Positions 1 to 8,429 of a stretch of DNA of 33,650 bases are shown here, piece after piece (within the stretch, counting starts at the first letter, position 1; the number at the start of each line of letters is the position of its first letter). The DNA is from CAYGTK01 sp964352775 (lineage in GTDB: Bacteria; Bacteroidota; Bacteroidia; Chitinophagales; CAIOSU01), in NCBI GenBank assembly GCA_964352775.1, contig CAYGTK010000012.1, forward strand, positions 1-33,650, read 5' to 3'. The position numbers and the translations under genes are program-made. The notes beneath the pieces were generated by a model that was given only the letters and a program-made list of their open reading frames with translations, had not been told where the DNA came from and searched no databases.

Positions 1-1
1 T

Positions 2-508
2 GGTGAAGTACATCTATTCGGCGAGACGGTCATTAAGATGCGCGACGAGATAAAATACTGCAGTACCTGCAATAATATTAGCGACAACGAAGTTTGCAAT
101 ATCTGTAAGGATCATAACCGTCAGCAGCATTTAGTGTGTGTGGTAGAAAGCCCTAGAGATGTTATCGCTATTGAGAATACGGGACACTTTCCTGGCACTT
201 ATCATGTGCTTGGTGGTGTTATCTCTCCAGTAGAAGGTATCGGCCCAGAGGAGTTAACTATAGACAAACTGGCGGATAGGGTCTTTTTAGGGGGAGTAAA
301 AGAAATTGTAATGGCCGTTAGCCCTACTATAGAAGGTGATACTACTATATTCTATATCAGTAAAAGACTGAAATCGAGTGATGTGAAGATCACTACTATT
401 TCACGTGGTGTTTCATTTGGTGGTGAGTTGGAATATACAGATGACCTTACCCTAGCACGATCAATAGTGAATCGCCAGCCTTACGAGAATTACATGAGCA
501 ACCAATAG
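2..508 (+). CDS. recR: Recombination mediator RecR, 5' end outside window
   Basis: RecR works with RecF and RecO to load RecA on gapped DNA in the cytoplasm. The frame is open from base 2, so the first ATG at 38 is internal. RecR proteins are about 200 residues and roughly 40 are missing here. A four-cysteine zinc module (CSTC ... CNIC) is followed by a Toprim domain beginning VVESPRD. The family signatures YHVLGGVISP, GIGPEEL, EGDTT and GELEY are all present. The stop at 506-508 leaves one base before the next ATG, so translation is probably coupled to the glycosyltransferase. The identification is secure. Confidence 0.95.
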   Translation, partial: GEVHLFGETVIKMRDEIKYCSTCNNISDNEVCNICKDHNRQQHLVCVVESPRDVIAIENTGHFPGTYHVLGGVISPVEGIGPEELTIDKLADRVFLGGVKEIVMAVSPTIEGDTTIFYISKRLKSSDVKITTISRGVSFGGELEYTDDLTLARSIVNRQPYENYMSNQ

Positions 509-509
509 A

Positions 510-2471
510 ATGGTGAAGCTTTCTGTCATCATTGTCAACTACAACGTAAAGTACTTTTTAGAACAATGCTTGGCATCCGTTTACAAGGCCATACCGAATA
601 TTACTGCGGAAATAATAGTTGTAGACAACGATTCCGTTGATGGCTCTTGTGAAATGGTTCGTGAAAAGTTTCCAGAGGTAATTCTCATAGCCAACACCAC
701 TAATACAGGTTTTTCAGTAGCCAATAATCAAGGGATGCGTATTGCCAAAGGTGAATATGTGCTACTACTCAATCCTGATACGTTGGTACAGGAGGATACA
801 TTTACCACTTCGGTAAAGTTCATGGATGATCATACTGACGCTGGTGCCTTAGGCATCAAAATGTTGGACGGAAAGGGACAATTCTTACCAGAATCAAAGC
901 GAGCTCTACCAACACCTTGGGTATCTTTTTTCAAGATCTTCGGTCTCTCCTCTTTGTTCCCAAAGTCAAAAACTTTTGCCCGCTATCATCTAGGCTACTT
1001 AAGCCCTGAAAAAAATCATGAGGTAGATATATTAGCTGGAGCCTACATGCTAATGCGTAAAGAGGCCTTAGACAAAGTGGGCTTGCTGGACGAGGAGTTC
1101 TTTATGTACGGAGAAGATGTAGACCTTTCTTATCGCATTCAAAAAGGAGGTTACAAAAACTACTACTTTGCTGAAAGCAGAATCATTCATTACAAAGGCG
1201 AAAGCACCAAAAAGGGTAGCTTGAACTATGTACGGATGTTCTATAAAGCCATGATGCTATTTGCGCAAAAGCATTTTTCAAGTCAACAGGCTAAGTTGTA
1301 TAGTCGCTTTATTGAACTGGCCATTTACCTTAAGGCCAGCGTAAGTGTGGTGGGTAGAGTAATGAAGAAACTACTTCTACCAGCTATGGATGCGCTACTG
1401 TTAATCAGCGGCATGTATGCCATTAAAGAATTTTGGGCTACCCGAATAAAGAATGCAGCAGAGTATTACCCTGAAGAGTATATGCTTTTGATAGTACCGC
1501 TTTACATACTACTATGGATATTGGGCACTTATTTTAATGGTGGATACGATAAACCCATTCGCTTAATACGCGTAGTAAGGGGAATTGCTATTAGCACTTT
1601 GGTTATTGCTGGTGTATATGCCTTTTTACCTGAAGAATATCGTTTCTCTAGGGCAATGATATTATTAGGCTCCGTATGGGCTATTTTTTCTTTAGTAGGT
1701 CTTCGCTGGTTACTCTCTAGAACATTGGATAAGCAACTGATAGATAGTGGCAATACACTTAACAGCAGAATGGTAATAGTGGGTGATCAAGACGAAGGGC
1801 GACGTGCACTTTCGTTGATCGACCGATCAGGTTGGGGGTTCAGATTCATTGGTTTTGTTACTCCTAGTAAAGAAGAAGGCGAAGATGTATTAGGGTCCTT
1901 AGCAGATATAGAGCTACTAAAACAGACCTACCACTTTGAAGAAGTGCTCTTCTGTAACAAAATAGTATCCGTAGATGACTCCATTGCAACTATCCAACAG
2001 CTTGGCCCGCAATTGAACTACAAGTTCATGAGCGAAGTAGGTGATAGCATTGTTGGTAGTAACTCAAAGAACTCAGCTGGTGATCTTTATGCCATCGACT
2101 TGGATATGGCTATTGCCAGCCCAATGAATAGAAGGAATAAACGAGTAATAGACATTGCCGTAAGTCTACTTTTGACTCTACTGTTACCTATCTCCATACT
2201 ACTAGTAAAGAATAAAACCTCCTTTATCCGAAACCTCTTTTCTGTATTTATCGGTAAAAAGACTTGGGTAGGCTACTCTGATGTCTCAGAATTCTCGAGT
2301 AAATACCGAACCCCAAGTCTAAAGAAAGGAGTGCTCTATCCCGCATTATTACACGATAGGGAATTAGACGATAGCACAATGAAAAGGCTAGATCTATTTT
2401 ATGCGCGCGACTATTCTCCCTACGCTGATCTAAGGTTGATAACCAAGAGGATCTCTCTTCTAGGAAATTAG
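510..2471 (+). CDS. GT2 glycosyltransferase fused to degenerate polyprenyl-phosphate sugar transferase module
   Basis: Residues 1-270 are a GT-A family 2 glycosyltransferase of the rhamnosyltransferase-like group: SVIIVNYN at 5-12, VVDNDS near 37-42, the DXD-like NPD at 88-90 and GEDVDLSYR at 201-209. The rest has the layout of a membrane phosphoglycosyltransferase (WbaP/WcaJ type). About four hydrophobic segments lie between roughly 288 and 400, then a Rossmann-like CoA_binding_3 segment starts at SRMVIVGDQDEG, then the KRVIDIAVS-LLLTLLLP re-entrant helix, and the end resembles the family terminus (LDLFYARDYSPYADLRLITK). The catalytic middle of that enzyme (the Asp-Glu pair and the VGPRP region) is absent or unrecognisable, and only KKTWVGY remains. 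The N-terminal half is therefore probably active and the C-terminal half a membrane scaffold. The acceptor is unknown; an envelope polysaccharide or glycolipid is likely. It overlaps nothing and starts 1 nt after recR. Confidence 0.85.
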   Translation: MVKLSVIIVNYNVKYFLEQCLASVYKAIPNITAEIIVVDNDSVDGSCEMVREKFPEVILIANTTNTGFSVANNQGMRIAKGEYVLLLNPDTLVQEDTFTTSVKFMDDHTDAGALGIKMLDGKGQFLPESKRALPTPWVSFFKIFGLSSLFPKSKTFARYHLGYLSPEKNHEVDILAGAYMLMRKEALDKVGLLDEEFFMYGEDVDLSYRIQKGGYKNYYFAESRIIHYKGESTKKGSLNYVRMFYKAMMLFAQKHFSSQQAKLYSRFIELAIYLKASVSVVGRVMKKLLLPAMDALLLISGMYAIKEFWATRIKNAAEYYPEEYMLLIVPLYILLWILGTYFNGGYDKPIRLIRVVRGIAISTLVIAGVYAFLPEEYRFSRAMILLGSVWAIFSLVGLRWLLSRTLDKQLIDSGNTLNSRMVIVGDQDEGRRALSLIDRSGWGFRFIGFVTPSKEEGEDVLGSLADIELLKQTYHFEEVLFCNKIVSVDDSIATIQQLGPQLNYKFMSEVGDSIVGSNSKNSAGDLYAIDLDMAIASPMNRRNKRVIDIAVSLLLTLLLPISILLVKNKTSFIRNLFSVFIGKKTWVGYSDVSEFSSKYRTPSLKKGVLYPALLHDRELDDSTMKRLDLFYARDYSPYADLRLITKRISLLGN

Positions 2472-2492
2472 TCTTACTTATTTCACAAGCCC

Positions 2493-2500
2493 TACCTTTG
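2493..2500 (+). promoter_or_regulatory. Bacteroidota -7 promoter element (TACCTTTG)
   Basis: This is a perfect match to TAnnTTTG. It ends 5 nt before the ATG of the Nudix gene, so transcription would begin at or next to the start codon and the mRNA would be leaderless or nearly so. No clear -33 TTTG was seen. Confidence 0.55.
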
Positions 2501-2505
2501 TACCA

Positions 2506-3141
2506 ATGAAGTTTGATCAATTTTCTGCAAAATTGAGCGGTGCAGTTCAGGGTGATCTACCTGGATTTAACGCACAAAGTCTATTAGCCCCTACGCACAG
2601 AGGCACTCCTGACATTAATGCTGAGTATTATAAAAACGCTAGACTTGGAGGTGTATTGGTACTACTTTACCCGCATCAAGAAGAAATTAGGACCGTGCTT
2701 ATCCGCCGACCAGAATATGATGGTGTACACAGCAGGCAAATTGCCTTCCCAGGTGGAAAGCGGGAAGAAGAAGATGAGGACATTATTGAAACTGCACTTC
2801 GGGAAGCTGAAGAAGAAGTAGGTGTACCTCGTGAAACCGTTACTGTTATTTGTCCCTTGTCTGAATTGTATATTCCGCCAAGCAATTTTTTAGTTACCCC
2901 AGTATTAGCCTATGCCAATGAACGCCCAAATTTTGTGCTTCAAGAAAGTGAGGTAGATGGCATTTTAGAACCTACCATCCATCAATTATTAGATGATAGT
3001 TTAATAGCAGAACATGAAATACAGGTTCGAGGTGATATGACGATCACATCTCCTGGCCTAGCCTTGGGTGAATACATTGTATGGGGAGCTACTGCCATGA
3101 TGATAGCAGAGCTGCGTGAAATATTACGGAAAGTAGTTTAA
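2506..3141 (+). CDS. Nudix hydrolase, CoA pyrophosphatase (NudL/NUDT7-8) type
   Basis: The protein has 211 residues. The CoA-pyrophosphatase signature is visible: VLIRRPEYDGVHSRQIAFPGG followed by the Nudix box core TALREAEEEVGV, in which REAEEEVG supplies the metal-binding glutamates. The SRQIAFPGG stretch just before the box separates this group (former UPF0035) from MutT and ADP-ribose pyrophosphatases. The family cleaves CoA and its thioesters to acyl-phosphopantetheine and 3',5'-ADP, and this is the predicted reaction. The ATG is preceded by its own promoter element. The last three bases overlap the stop codon of the convergent dehalogenase gene. Substrate assignment is by family only. 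Confidence 0.88.
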   Translation: MKFDQFSAKLSGAVQGDLPGFNAQSLLAPTHRGTPDINAEYYKNARLGGVLVLLYPHQEEIRTVLIRRPEYDGVHSRQIAFPGGKREEEDEDIIETALREAEEEVGVPRETVTVICPLSELYIPPSNFLVTPVLAYANERPNFVLQESEVDGILEPTIHQLLDDSLIAEHEIQVRGDMTITSPGLALGEYIVWGATAMMIAELREILRKVV

Positions 3142-4025
3142 CTAGGAGTTCGCTCAATAAAGGCCTTGATATGCTCGGCTATTTCTTCGCCTTTATCTTC
3201 CTGTAAAAAATGACCTGCATCTTTTATTTCAATAAATGGTTGGTCTTTAGCAGTTGGTATCTTCTCTCTAAACCACTTATCTCTGCCACGCATTATCGGG
3301 TCTTTATCAGAAAACATGACTAGTGCGGGTTTATTCCATTCTTTTAATACCTCTTTAGCATGTAGCATTTCTGTTACACCTCCCATATCAGGCGAGGTGG
3401 GTACCAATGCGGGCCAAGCCCTAGCGCCTGCCTTGTATTTTTCTGATGGAAATGGTGCATCATAAGCAGCCTTCACCTCCTTACTCATAGGTTGTTCTGT
3501 AGCTTTTTCTAGCACTCCACCTATCGGGAAAAATGGTGAGTGCTTAGCAAATGCTTGCCAAGCTTTGAAGGCTAAGGGAGCTGGCTTTCCTGCGGGTAAA
3601 GCAGTATTCATAATAACTACACGAGCAAACTTATCGGGTATTTTTCCCAGCACGCCTAAACCTATCAATCCACCCCAATCTTGTACCACTAATGTGATAT
3701 TATCCAATTTCATTTGCTCAATGAAGTCCAACATCAGTTCAAAGTGGAAGCCGTAGCTATAGTCCTTTATTTTGGTGAGTTTATCCGACTTTCCAAAGCC
3801 AATAAAATCGGGCGATACTACCCTGTAGTTAGGCGCAAGTACGGGATAGAACTTTCGGTACAAGAAGCTCCAGCTAGGCTCACCATGTAGGCAGAGAATA
3901 ATTTCTCCTTCACCCTCATCCACATAATGTACATTCATACCCTTGTGTTGAATAAACTTTGGCTCGAAAGGATAATCAGGTAAATTCTTAAATCTATCTA
4001 GGGGTGTTTGTATTACCTCTGCCAT
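3138..4025 (-). CDS. Haloalkane dehalogenase, subfamily I-like
   Basis: This 295-residue alpha/beta hydrolase would cleave carbon-halogen bonds of alkyl halides to an alcohol and halide. The oxyanion region reads HGEPSW (47-52). The nucleophile is an aspartate rather than serine (VVQDWGG, D116), followed by the halide-stabilising W117. A cap-domain tryptophan in FKAWQ (W156) matches the second halide-binding Trp of DhlA-type enzymes. The catalytic acid is probably D242 (FSDKDP) and the base H272 (AGHFLQED). Both Trp residues favour dehalogenase over epoxide hydrolase. There is no signal peptide, so it should be cytoplasmic. It stands alone on this strand, with stop codons overlapping tail to tail with the Nudix gene. 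Confidence 0.85.
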   Translation of the reverse strand: MAEVIQTPLDRFKNLPDYPFEPKFIQHKGMNVHYVDEGEGEIILCLHGEPSWSFLYRKFYPVLAPNYRVVSPDFIGFGKSDKLTKIKDYSYGFHFELMLDFIEQMKLDNITLVVQDWGGLIGLGVLGKIPDKFARVVIMNTALPAGKPAPLAFKAWQAFAKHSPFFPIGGVLEKATEQPMSKEVKAAYDAPFPSEKYKAGARAWPALVPTSPDMGGVTEMLHAKEVLKEWNKPALVMFSDKDPIMRGRDKWFREKIPTAKDQPFIEIKDAGHFLQEDKGEEIAEHIKAFIERTPS

Positions 4026-4130
4026 GTGCGGGAAATTTTACTGAATTTAGTCTTTTTTAAGCAAGGGAAAAGTCGGCTGCTTGATGCTAAAGTGTAACCT
4101 TTCCCGCGGCTTACAGTTATATTTAAGACG

Positions 4131-5288
4131 ATGGTAAGGGGTCAAGATCATTATAGTACACTAGGGGTAGAGCGAAAAGCTTCTGAGCGGGAGCTTAAAC
4201 GCGCCTACCGCAAATTAGTGCTGCGCCATCATCCCGATAAGGCTGGCGATGACAAAGAAGTAGTAGAAGCTTTTAGAAAAATACAAGAAGCGTACCACAC
4301 GCTTTCTGACCAAGACCTTAGAGCTTCTTATGATAAAAAGCTAACCGATAAAGAGCAAAAGCGGGCCTACAAGGAAATGCCTTCTGAATTTTCACCCGAT
4401 AGTTTGATCATTTCCATCTCTAGTAAAGAGATACGCGATGGCACTCCTTTTACTATTAAAATTCAATCCTTTATTGGCGGTGAAGCACCTAACCTTAAAG
4501 GTGGTAAAGGCTTTAGGAAAATAAGTGGCCCCAATGTTAAAAAACTGAACGACAGAGTAACCGAGATAACTTACCGCATTCTGCCTTCAACAGAAGGCCG
4601 TGGTACTATTGGGCCTGCCAGCGTAATACACGGTAACAAGCGTCATCTATCCAGCGCCATATTAGTGCAAGTAGGTAAAGAAATGACCCAAAAAGAGATC
4701 CGCCGCGAAAGGCATTTCGAAACTGGAATGGTTTGGCTGGGTACAATTTTCTTTACGGCCATTATGAGTGTTATCATCTACAATTACATTGATCATAACA
4801 TTTTAGGGAAAGAACGTAACGCCTATCTATCAATGGTGTATATGCACGATTTTCGCCCACAAACGGGAGAGCAAGTTTACGCTACTGAAGATGTTGAACA
4901 ACGTAAGGGTTATTACAATCGACTAGAACTGAATGGCCTTAGTACAATTGATGCTTTAGTGTTTGTAATGGATAAAAGAACGGAACGGATGGTCACTCAT
5001 CAATTTGTAAGGGCCAAAGACAAGGTAACCCTGGAAGATATGGCCGATGGGGAATACTATCTCATAGTATACTCTGGCAAATTCTGGGATCCGCAAGAGG
5101 AATTTGAAGATGGATACCCTGGCGTATTCAGGTACAGAACCTCTTTAACTTCCTATAATAAGCCTGACCAAACCATCAAGCTAAAGCAATTTGTTCAGTC
5201 AGATAACTCGGTTAATCATACCATATACAAAATACCCCTTGGTAAATTGGGTGATGGAACACCGTTGAAAAAGCCCGATTTTTTATAA
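4131..5288 (+). CDS. Membrane-anchored J-domain protein with BatD-like domain
   Basis: Residues 6-70 form a J domain (HYSTLGVERKAS ... HHPDK, HPD at 34-36 ... AYHTLSD ... YDKKL), which would stimulate a DnaK ATPase. No G/F-rich region, zinc finger or CTD of true DnaJ follows. Residues about 90-183 resemble the Ig-like domain of BatD/oxygen-tolerance proteins: a KISGPN strand, ITYRILPSTEGRGTIGPASV, then a closing ILVQVGK strand. One transmembrane helix spans about 198-218. The last 165 residues are a soluble domain I do not recognise. If J is cytoplasmic, the C-terminal domain is periplasmic. A near-consensus -7 box TATATTTA (4118-4125) ends 5 nt before the ATG. The function is unknown; a chaperone recruiter at the inner membrane is an inference. 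Confidence 0.75.
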   Translation: MVRGQDHYSTLGVERKASERELKRAYRKLVLRHHPDKAGDDKEVVEAFRKIQEAYHTLSDQDLRASYDKKLTDKEQKRAYKEMPSEFSPDSLIISISSKEIRDGTPFTIKIQSFIGGEAPNLKGGKGFRKISGPNVKKLNDRVTEITYRILPSTEGRGTIGPASVIHGNKRHLSSAILVQVGKEMTQKEIRRERHFETGMVWLGTIFFTAIMSVIIYNYIDHNILGKERNAYLSMVYMHDFRPQTGEQVYATEDVEQRKGYYNRLELNGLSTIDALVFVMDKRTERMVTHQFVRAKDKVTLEDMADGEYYLIVYSGKFWDPQEEFEDGYPGVFRYRTSLTSYNKPDQTIKLKQFVQSDNSVNHTIYKIPLGKLGDGTPLKKPDFL

Positions 5289-5304
5289 GTACAGGTAGCT
5301 TTCT

Positions 5305-5312
5305 TAGCTTTG
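5305..5312 (+). promoter_or_regulatory. Bacteroidota -7 promoter element (TAGCTTTG)
   Basis: This perfect TAnnTTTG lies 16 nt upstream of the ATG of the M48 protease gene and directly after the J-protein gene ends. The protease gene therefore probably has its own promoter. The -33 element is not obvious. Confidence 0.6.
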
Positions 5313-5328
5313 TGGAAATTGAACAACT

Positions 5329-6126
5329 ATGAGGCTTCTTTCTCCATTCTGTAAATTAACTTTCTTCATTGCCATACTAGGTATCTCAGCATGTGGTGAT
5401 GGAACTGGTTTCAACCTATTTTCTATTGAAGATGAGCGTGAGCTTGGCAGTCAATTAGCAGCTGAAATAGCATCCGACCCAGCGCAGTTTCCAGTACTTT
5501 CAGAAACGCAATATCCAGAGGCATACACCTACATAAGGGCTATGCGCGACAAGATATTGAACAGTGGCGAAGTTCAATACAAAGACGAATTCAGCTGGCC
5601 AGTAAAGATCATTCAAGACGACCAAACCTTGAACGCTTTTGCAGGACCTGGTGGTCATATTTACATATATACCGGTCTCATCAAATTTCTGGATTCAGAA
5701 GATGAGCTAGCTGGTGTTCTAGGCCACGAGATAGCACATGCAGATAGAAGGCACTCTACAGGTCAACTAACCAAACAGTATGGTATTGGCACCTTAGTAG
5801 GTGTAGCTACTGGAGGTAACCCAGGTTTATTAACCGAATTAGCTACTGGATTATTATCACTAAAATTCAGCAGAAGTGATGAGACCGAGGCTGATGAGTT
5901 TTCAGTGATCTACTTGTGCCCTACAGATTATAATGCTGCTGGAGCTGCCGGATTCTTTGAAAAAATTGAAGCACAAGGTGGTCAGTCGCAACCACAATTC
6001 CTTAGTACTCACCCCAATCCTGATAACAGGATCCAGAACATTCGTGATGATAGAACAGAATTAGGATGCACTGGAACAGGAACGTTCGACCAAGAGTACA
6101 TGGACTTCAAAAACAGCTTACCATAA
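5329..6126 (+). CDS. M48 family zinc metalloprotease lipoprotein
   Basis: This 265-residue lipoprotein is of the LoiP/BepA-like M48 group, the periplasmic quality-control proteases. The N-terminus has a hydrophobic stretch and the lipobox ISAC, with the lipidated cysteine at residue 22. Zinc ligands are HEIAH (133-137), and the third ligand is expected in SRSDETEADEF, the ExxAD motif with E185. FAGPGGHIYIYTGL before the active site is typical, as is the STHPNPDNRI motif near the C-terminus. Length fits the single-domain form without TPRs. It converges on the exonuclease gene, 13 nt away. The substrate cannot be told from sequence. Confidence 0.9.
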   Translation: MRLLSPFCKLTFFIAILGISACGDGTGFNLFSIEDERELGSQLAAEIASDPAQFPVLSETQYPEAYTYIRAMRDKILNSGEVQYKDEFSWPVKIIQDDQTLNAFAGPGGHIYIYTGLIKFLDSEDELAGVLGHEIAHADRRHSTGQLTKQYGIGTLVGVATGGNPGLLTELATGLLSLKFSRSDETEADEFSVIYLCPTDYNAAGAAGFFEKIEAQGGQSQPQFLSTHPNPDNRIQNIRDDRTELGCTGTGTFDQEYMDFKNSLP

Positions 6127-6139
6127 GCTGGATCAGTTT

Positions 6140-7483
6140 CTATTCGTAAGGTATTATTTCATCGTTAGAGCGCTTGCCTAACCAACTACGTATTACGCGA
6201 TGAGCATCGGGGTCGTCATCCTTGTAAGTGATGCATTCTTTAAAAGAGTCAATATCATTCTCAATATATTCTGGCTGAAAGTACCCGTATCCTTTATACT
6301 GTCCTCTTTCTATCCAAACTGCTGATTGCTCGTGATGTGAACGTCCCTCACCAATAATAAAAAAGCTAGTGTAGCGATATTGGTAACGCGCTGCCGCCTT
6401 TTTCACCTTAGCATTATAAGGGCCAGGCTGAAGGCCGTTCATAGGCACATCGCCATATTTACCATTCATACCGCAAAGCGTTGGATGAAGTTGATATTGG
6501 TTTATCAACTTATCCATGACAATATTTGCGCTCTTCCTATTGGTGAATTCAATTACTGGTCGGTCTTCTCTGTCTTTAGTCTGTTCTATCCGCAAATTCA
6601 AAAAACCGTCCTCATCAAACTTTTGAAAGATACCTAAATGATATCGGCGTGTTCGTTGCGCTACATTATATTGAGGGCGAAGACTATCTAACACCTCTAA
6701 CTCCATCAAGTTAGTGATCAGTTCACTACCCATTACCTCGTAGCTAATGTCAAACACCAACTCTTTCAAGCGCTCAAACCGAGCTTTCTCCACTTCCTTG
6801 GTAAACAGGTTGATGACCTTCTTCCTAATATTCTTCGACTTCCCAATGTAAATGGCCTCTTTCTCTTCATTGTGTAAATAGAATAAACCAGCATCTTCTG
6901 GCAGGTCGTCTACTGCATTATGCGAAAGGTTGGGCGGGAAGAATTCTGATAATAGCTCTTCTTCCAACATCCCTTTTATCACACCGCTATTATCCTTCTT
7001 CAGCATACGATCGAAAAGTATCGCGGTAGCTCTAGTGTCTCCTAAAGCACGATGCCTTCCGTCTAACGGTATCTCAAGTGATCGGGATAGTTTTCCTAGG
7101 GAATAAGAAGGCTGGTCTGGAAAAAGTACCCGACTCAATTTCACCGTACATAATTGCTTACGACGAAATCGGACGCCTAATTTGCGATATTCATTACGGA
7201 GTATAGTATAATCGAAACGGACATTATGAGCTACGAATATTGCCCCACTAGTCAATCGCAATATATCATCTGCGATCTCCTCAAATGTCGGGGCATCTTT
7301 AACCATATCGTCATTAATGCCAGTAAGAGATTTGATGAATGGCGCAATTGGCACCCCAGGATTTACCAGCGTGCTGTATTCCTCTATCATTTTTTCACCG
7401 TCGTGTATAATGACGGCTACTTCCATTATTCTATCCTTAGCAGGGTTACCCCCCGTAGTTTCTGTATCTATAATAGCAAACAT
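6140..7483 (-). CDS. DnaQ-type 3'-5' exonuclease fused to GIY-YIG nuclease domain
   Basis: The protein has 447 residues. The N-terminal 160 are a DEDDh exonuclease of the Pol III epsilon type: DTET (D6, E8), HNVRFD (D91) and HRALGDT (H144, D149) are all intact. Near 195-285 is a GIY-YIG domain like the UvrC/Cho N-terminus: GLFYLHN, IYIGKSKNIRKKV (R220 the likely catalytic Arg) and LMELEVLDSLRPQYN carrying the metal-binding Glu. The C-terminal 160 residues are unassigned. Fusions of this type are known in Bacteroidota and Actinobacteria and are thought to act in DNA repair. The start ATG directly abuts the TAG of the upstream hydrolase gene, so the two are one transcript with coupled translation. 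Confidence 0.9.
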   Translation of the reverse strand: MFAIIDTETTGGNPAKDRIMEVAVIIHDGEKMIEEYSTLVNPGVPIAPFIKSLTGINDDMVKDAPTFEEIADDILRLTSGAIFVAHNVRFDYTILRNEYRKLGVRFRRKQLCTVKLSRVLFPDQPSYSLGKLSRSLEIPLDGRHRALGDTRATAILFDRMLKKDNSGVIKGMLEEELLSEFFPPNLSHNAVDDLPEDAGLFYLHNEEKEAIYIGKSKNIRKKVINLFTKEVEKARFERLKELVFDISYEVMGSELITNLMELEVLDSLRPQYNVAQRTRRYHLGIFQKFDEDGFLNLRIEQTKDREDRPVIEFTNRKSANIVMDKLINQYQLHPTLCGMNGKYGDVPMNGLQPGPYNAKVKKAAARYQYRYTSFFIIGEGRSHHEQSAVWIERGQYKGYGYFQPEYIENDIDSFKECITYKDDDPDAHRVIRSWLGKRSNDEIIPYE

Positions 7484-8338
7484 CTACTCCTTATTTCCAT
7501 CCTCTCCCAATAGTTCTTCCATCCAAGTAATAAATAAGCTAAATAATCGCTCTTTGTCAATATCATTATGGGTTTCGTGATACCCTCCTTCAAATGTTTC
7601 AAAGTGAATATTGCCTTGCGCCTTACTTGCAAATTCTTTGGAGCCTTGGTAACCTGTCAATTGATCTTCTGTACCGTGAAACAGTAATAGAGGCCAATGC
7701 CAATCAGCAGCATTCTTTAAAGCTTCCTCTGCCTTTTCAGCGCAAGAAAGGAACAACTCTGATGACATTTTATCATGCACCAAAGGGTCGTTCTCATAAG
7801 CTTTTACTTCCTCTTTATTACGAGATATTGCTGAAGCATCTAGGTCTGTAGAAAGAGCTAAAGAAGGCCATATGTTTCGGAACAATTTACTTGCCGCAGC
7901 CTTTATTGCTGGTGGGTCAAAAGGTAACTTCAACCAAGGCGAAGAGGCAATTACGCCCATTAGATCACTTGGTTCACGACCGAGTACATAGTTCAACACT
8001 ATATTTCCACCCATACTGTGCCCATATATCACTTTAGGTATTTCAGGGAAAAGCTCATCCGCTTTTTCCATCAATTGGTCTACATCGTTCAATAAATGCT
8101 CGTAACTAGGGGTGTGTCCCTTTGGCCCTTCTGAACGGCCGTGGCCTCGGTGGTCGAAACCAATAGTTGCTACTTCTATTGTAGTAAACACCTCTGCTAC
8201 GTGAGCGTAGCGGTGAATATGCTCCCCAAAACCATGTACTATACATACAACGGCCCTTGGTGGAGAGTCAGGCGACCAATATTTGCCTTGTAATTGAAGC
8301 CCATCGTGGCTGACGAGCCGGAAGGTATCTTCTGTCAT
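7484..8338 (-). CDS. Monoacylglycerol lipase-like serine hydrolase
   Basis: This 284-residue alpha/beta hydrolase is of the lysophospholipase/monoglyceride lipase family (Hydrolase_4). Visible motifs are the oxyanion IVHGFGEH (34-40), FDHRGHGRSEG typical of this family, the nucleophile GHSMGG (S108), the acid in HGTEDQLT (D225) and the base in GGYHE (H254). No signal peptide is present, so it is probably a cytoplasmic esterase on monoacylglycerols or lysophospholipids. It is first in a two-gene operon with the exonuclease/GIY-YIG gene, to which it has no obvious functional link. A perfect -7 box lies 30 nt upstream. Confidence 0.88.
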   Translation of the reverse strand: MTEDTFRLVSHDGLQLQGKYWSPDSPPRAVVCIVHGFGEHIHRYAHVAEVFTTIEVATIGFDHRGHGRSEGPKGHTPSYEHLLNDVDQLMEKADELFPEIPKVIYGHSMGGNIVLNYVLGREPSDLMGVIASSPWLKLPFDPPAIKAAASKLFRNIWPSLALSTDLDASAISRNKEEVKAYENDPLVHDKMSSELFLSCAEKAEEALKNAADWHWPLLLFHGTEDQLTGYQGSKEFASKAQGNIHFETFEGGYHETHNDIDKERLFSLFITWMEELLGEDGNKE

Positions 8339-8368
8339 ACTTTAAGATGCTTATTAAGCCAGCTTTAA

Positions 8369-8376
8369 CAAATATA
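8369..8376 (-). promoter_or_regulatory. Bacteroidota -7 promoter element (TATATTTG on minus strand)
   Basis: This perfect TAnnTTTG on the minus strand lies 30 nt upstream of the lipase-like gene. Together with the plus-strand box at 8405-8412 it makes a compact divergent promoter region of about 90 bp. Confidence 0.6.
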
Positions 8377-8404
8377 CGCCATTTCGGAAACTCTCTTTTA
8401 TGTG

Positions 8405-8412
8405 TAAATTTG
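8405..8412 (+). promoter_or_regulatory. Bacteroidota -7 promoter element (TAAATTTG), decides a start
   Basis: This perfect TAnnTTTG lies 17 nt upstream of the ATG at 8430. The longer in-frame ATG at 8400 would lie upstream of this box and could not be in the transcript, so 8430 is the better start. Confidence 0.6.
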
Positions 8413-8429
8413 AACATAAGCCCATCGCC

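Noticed and set aside
8400..8429. N-terminal extension of the EEP-family protein from the ATG at 8400
   Set aside because: A perfect -7 promoter box lies inside it, and the downstream ATG begins a normal membrane anchor.
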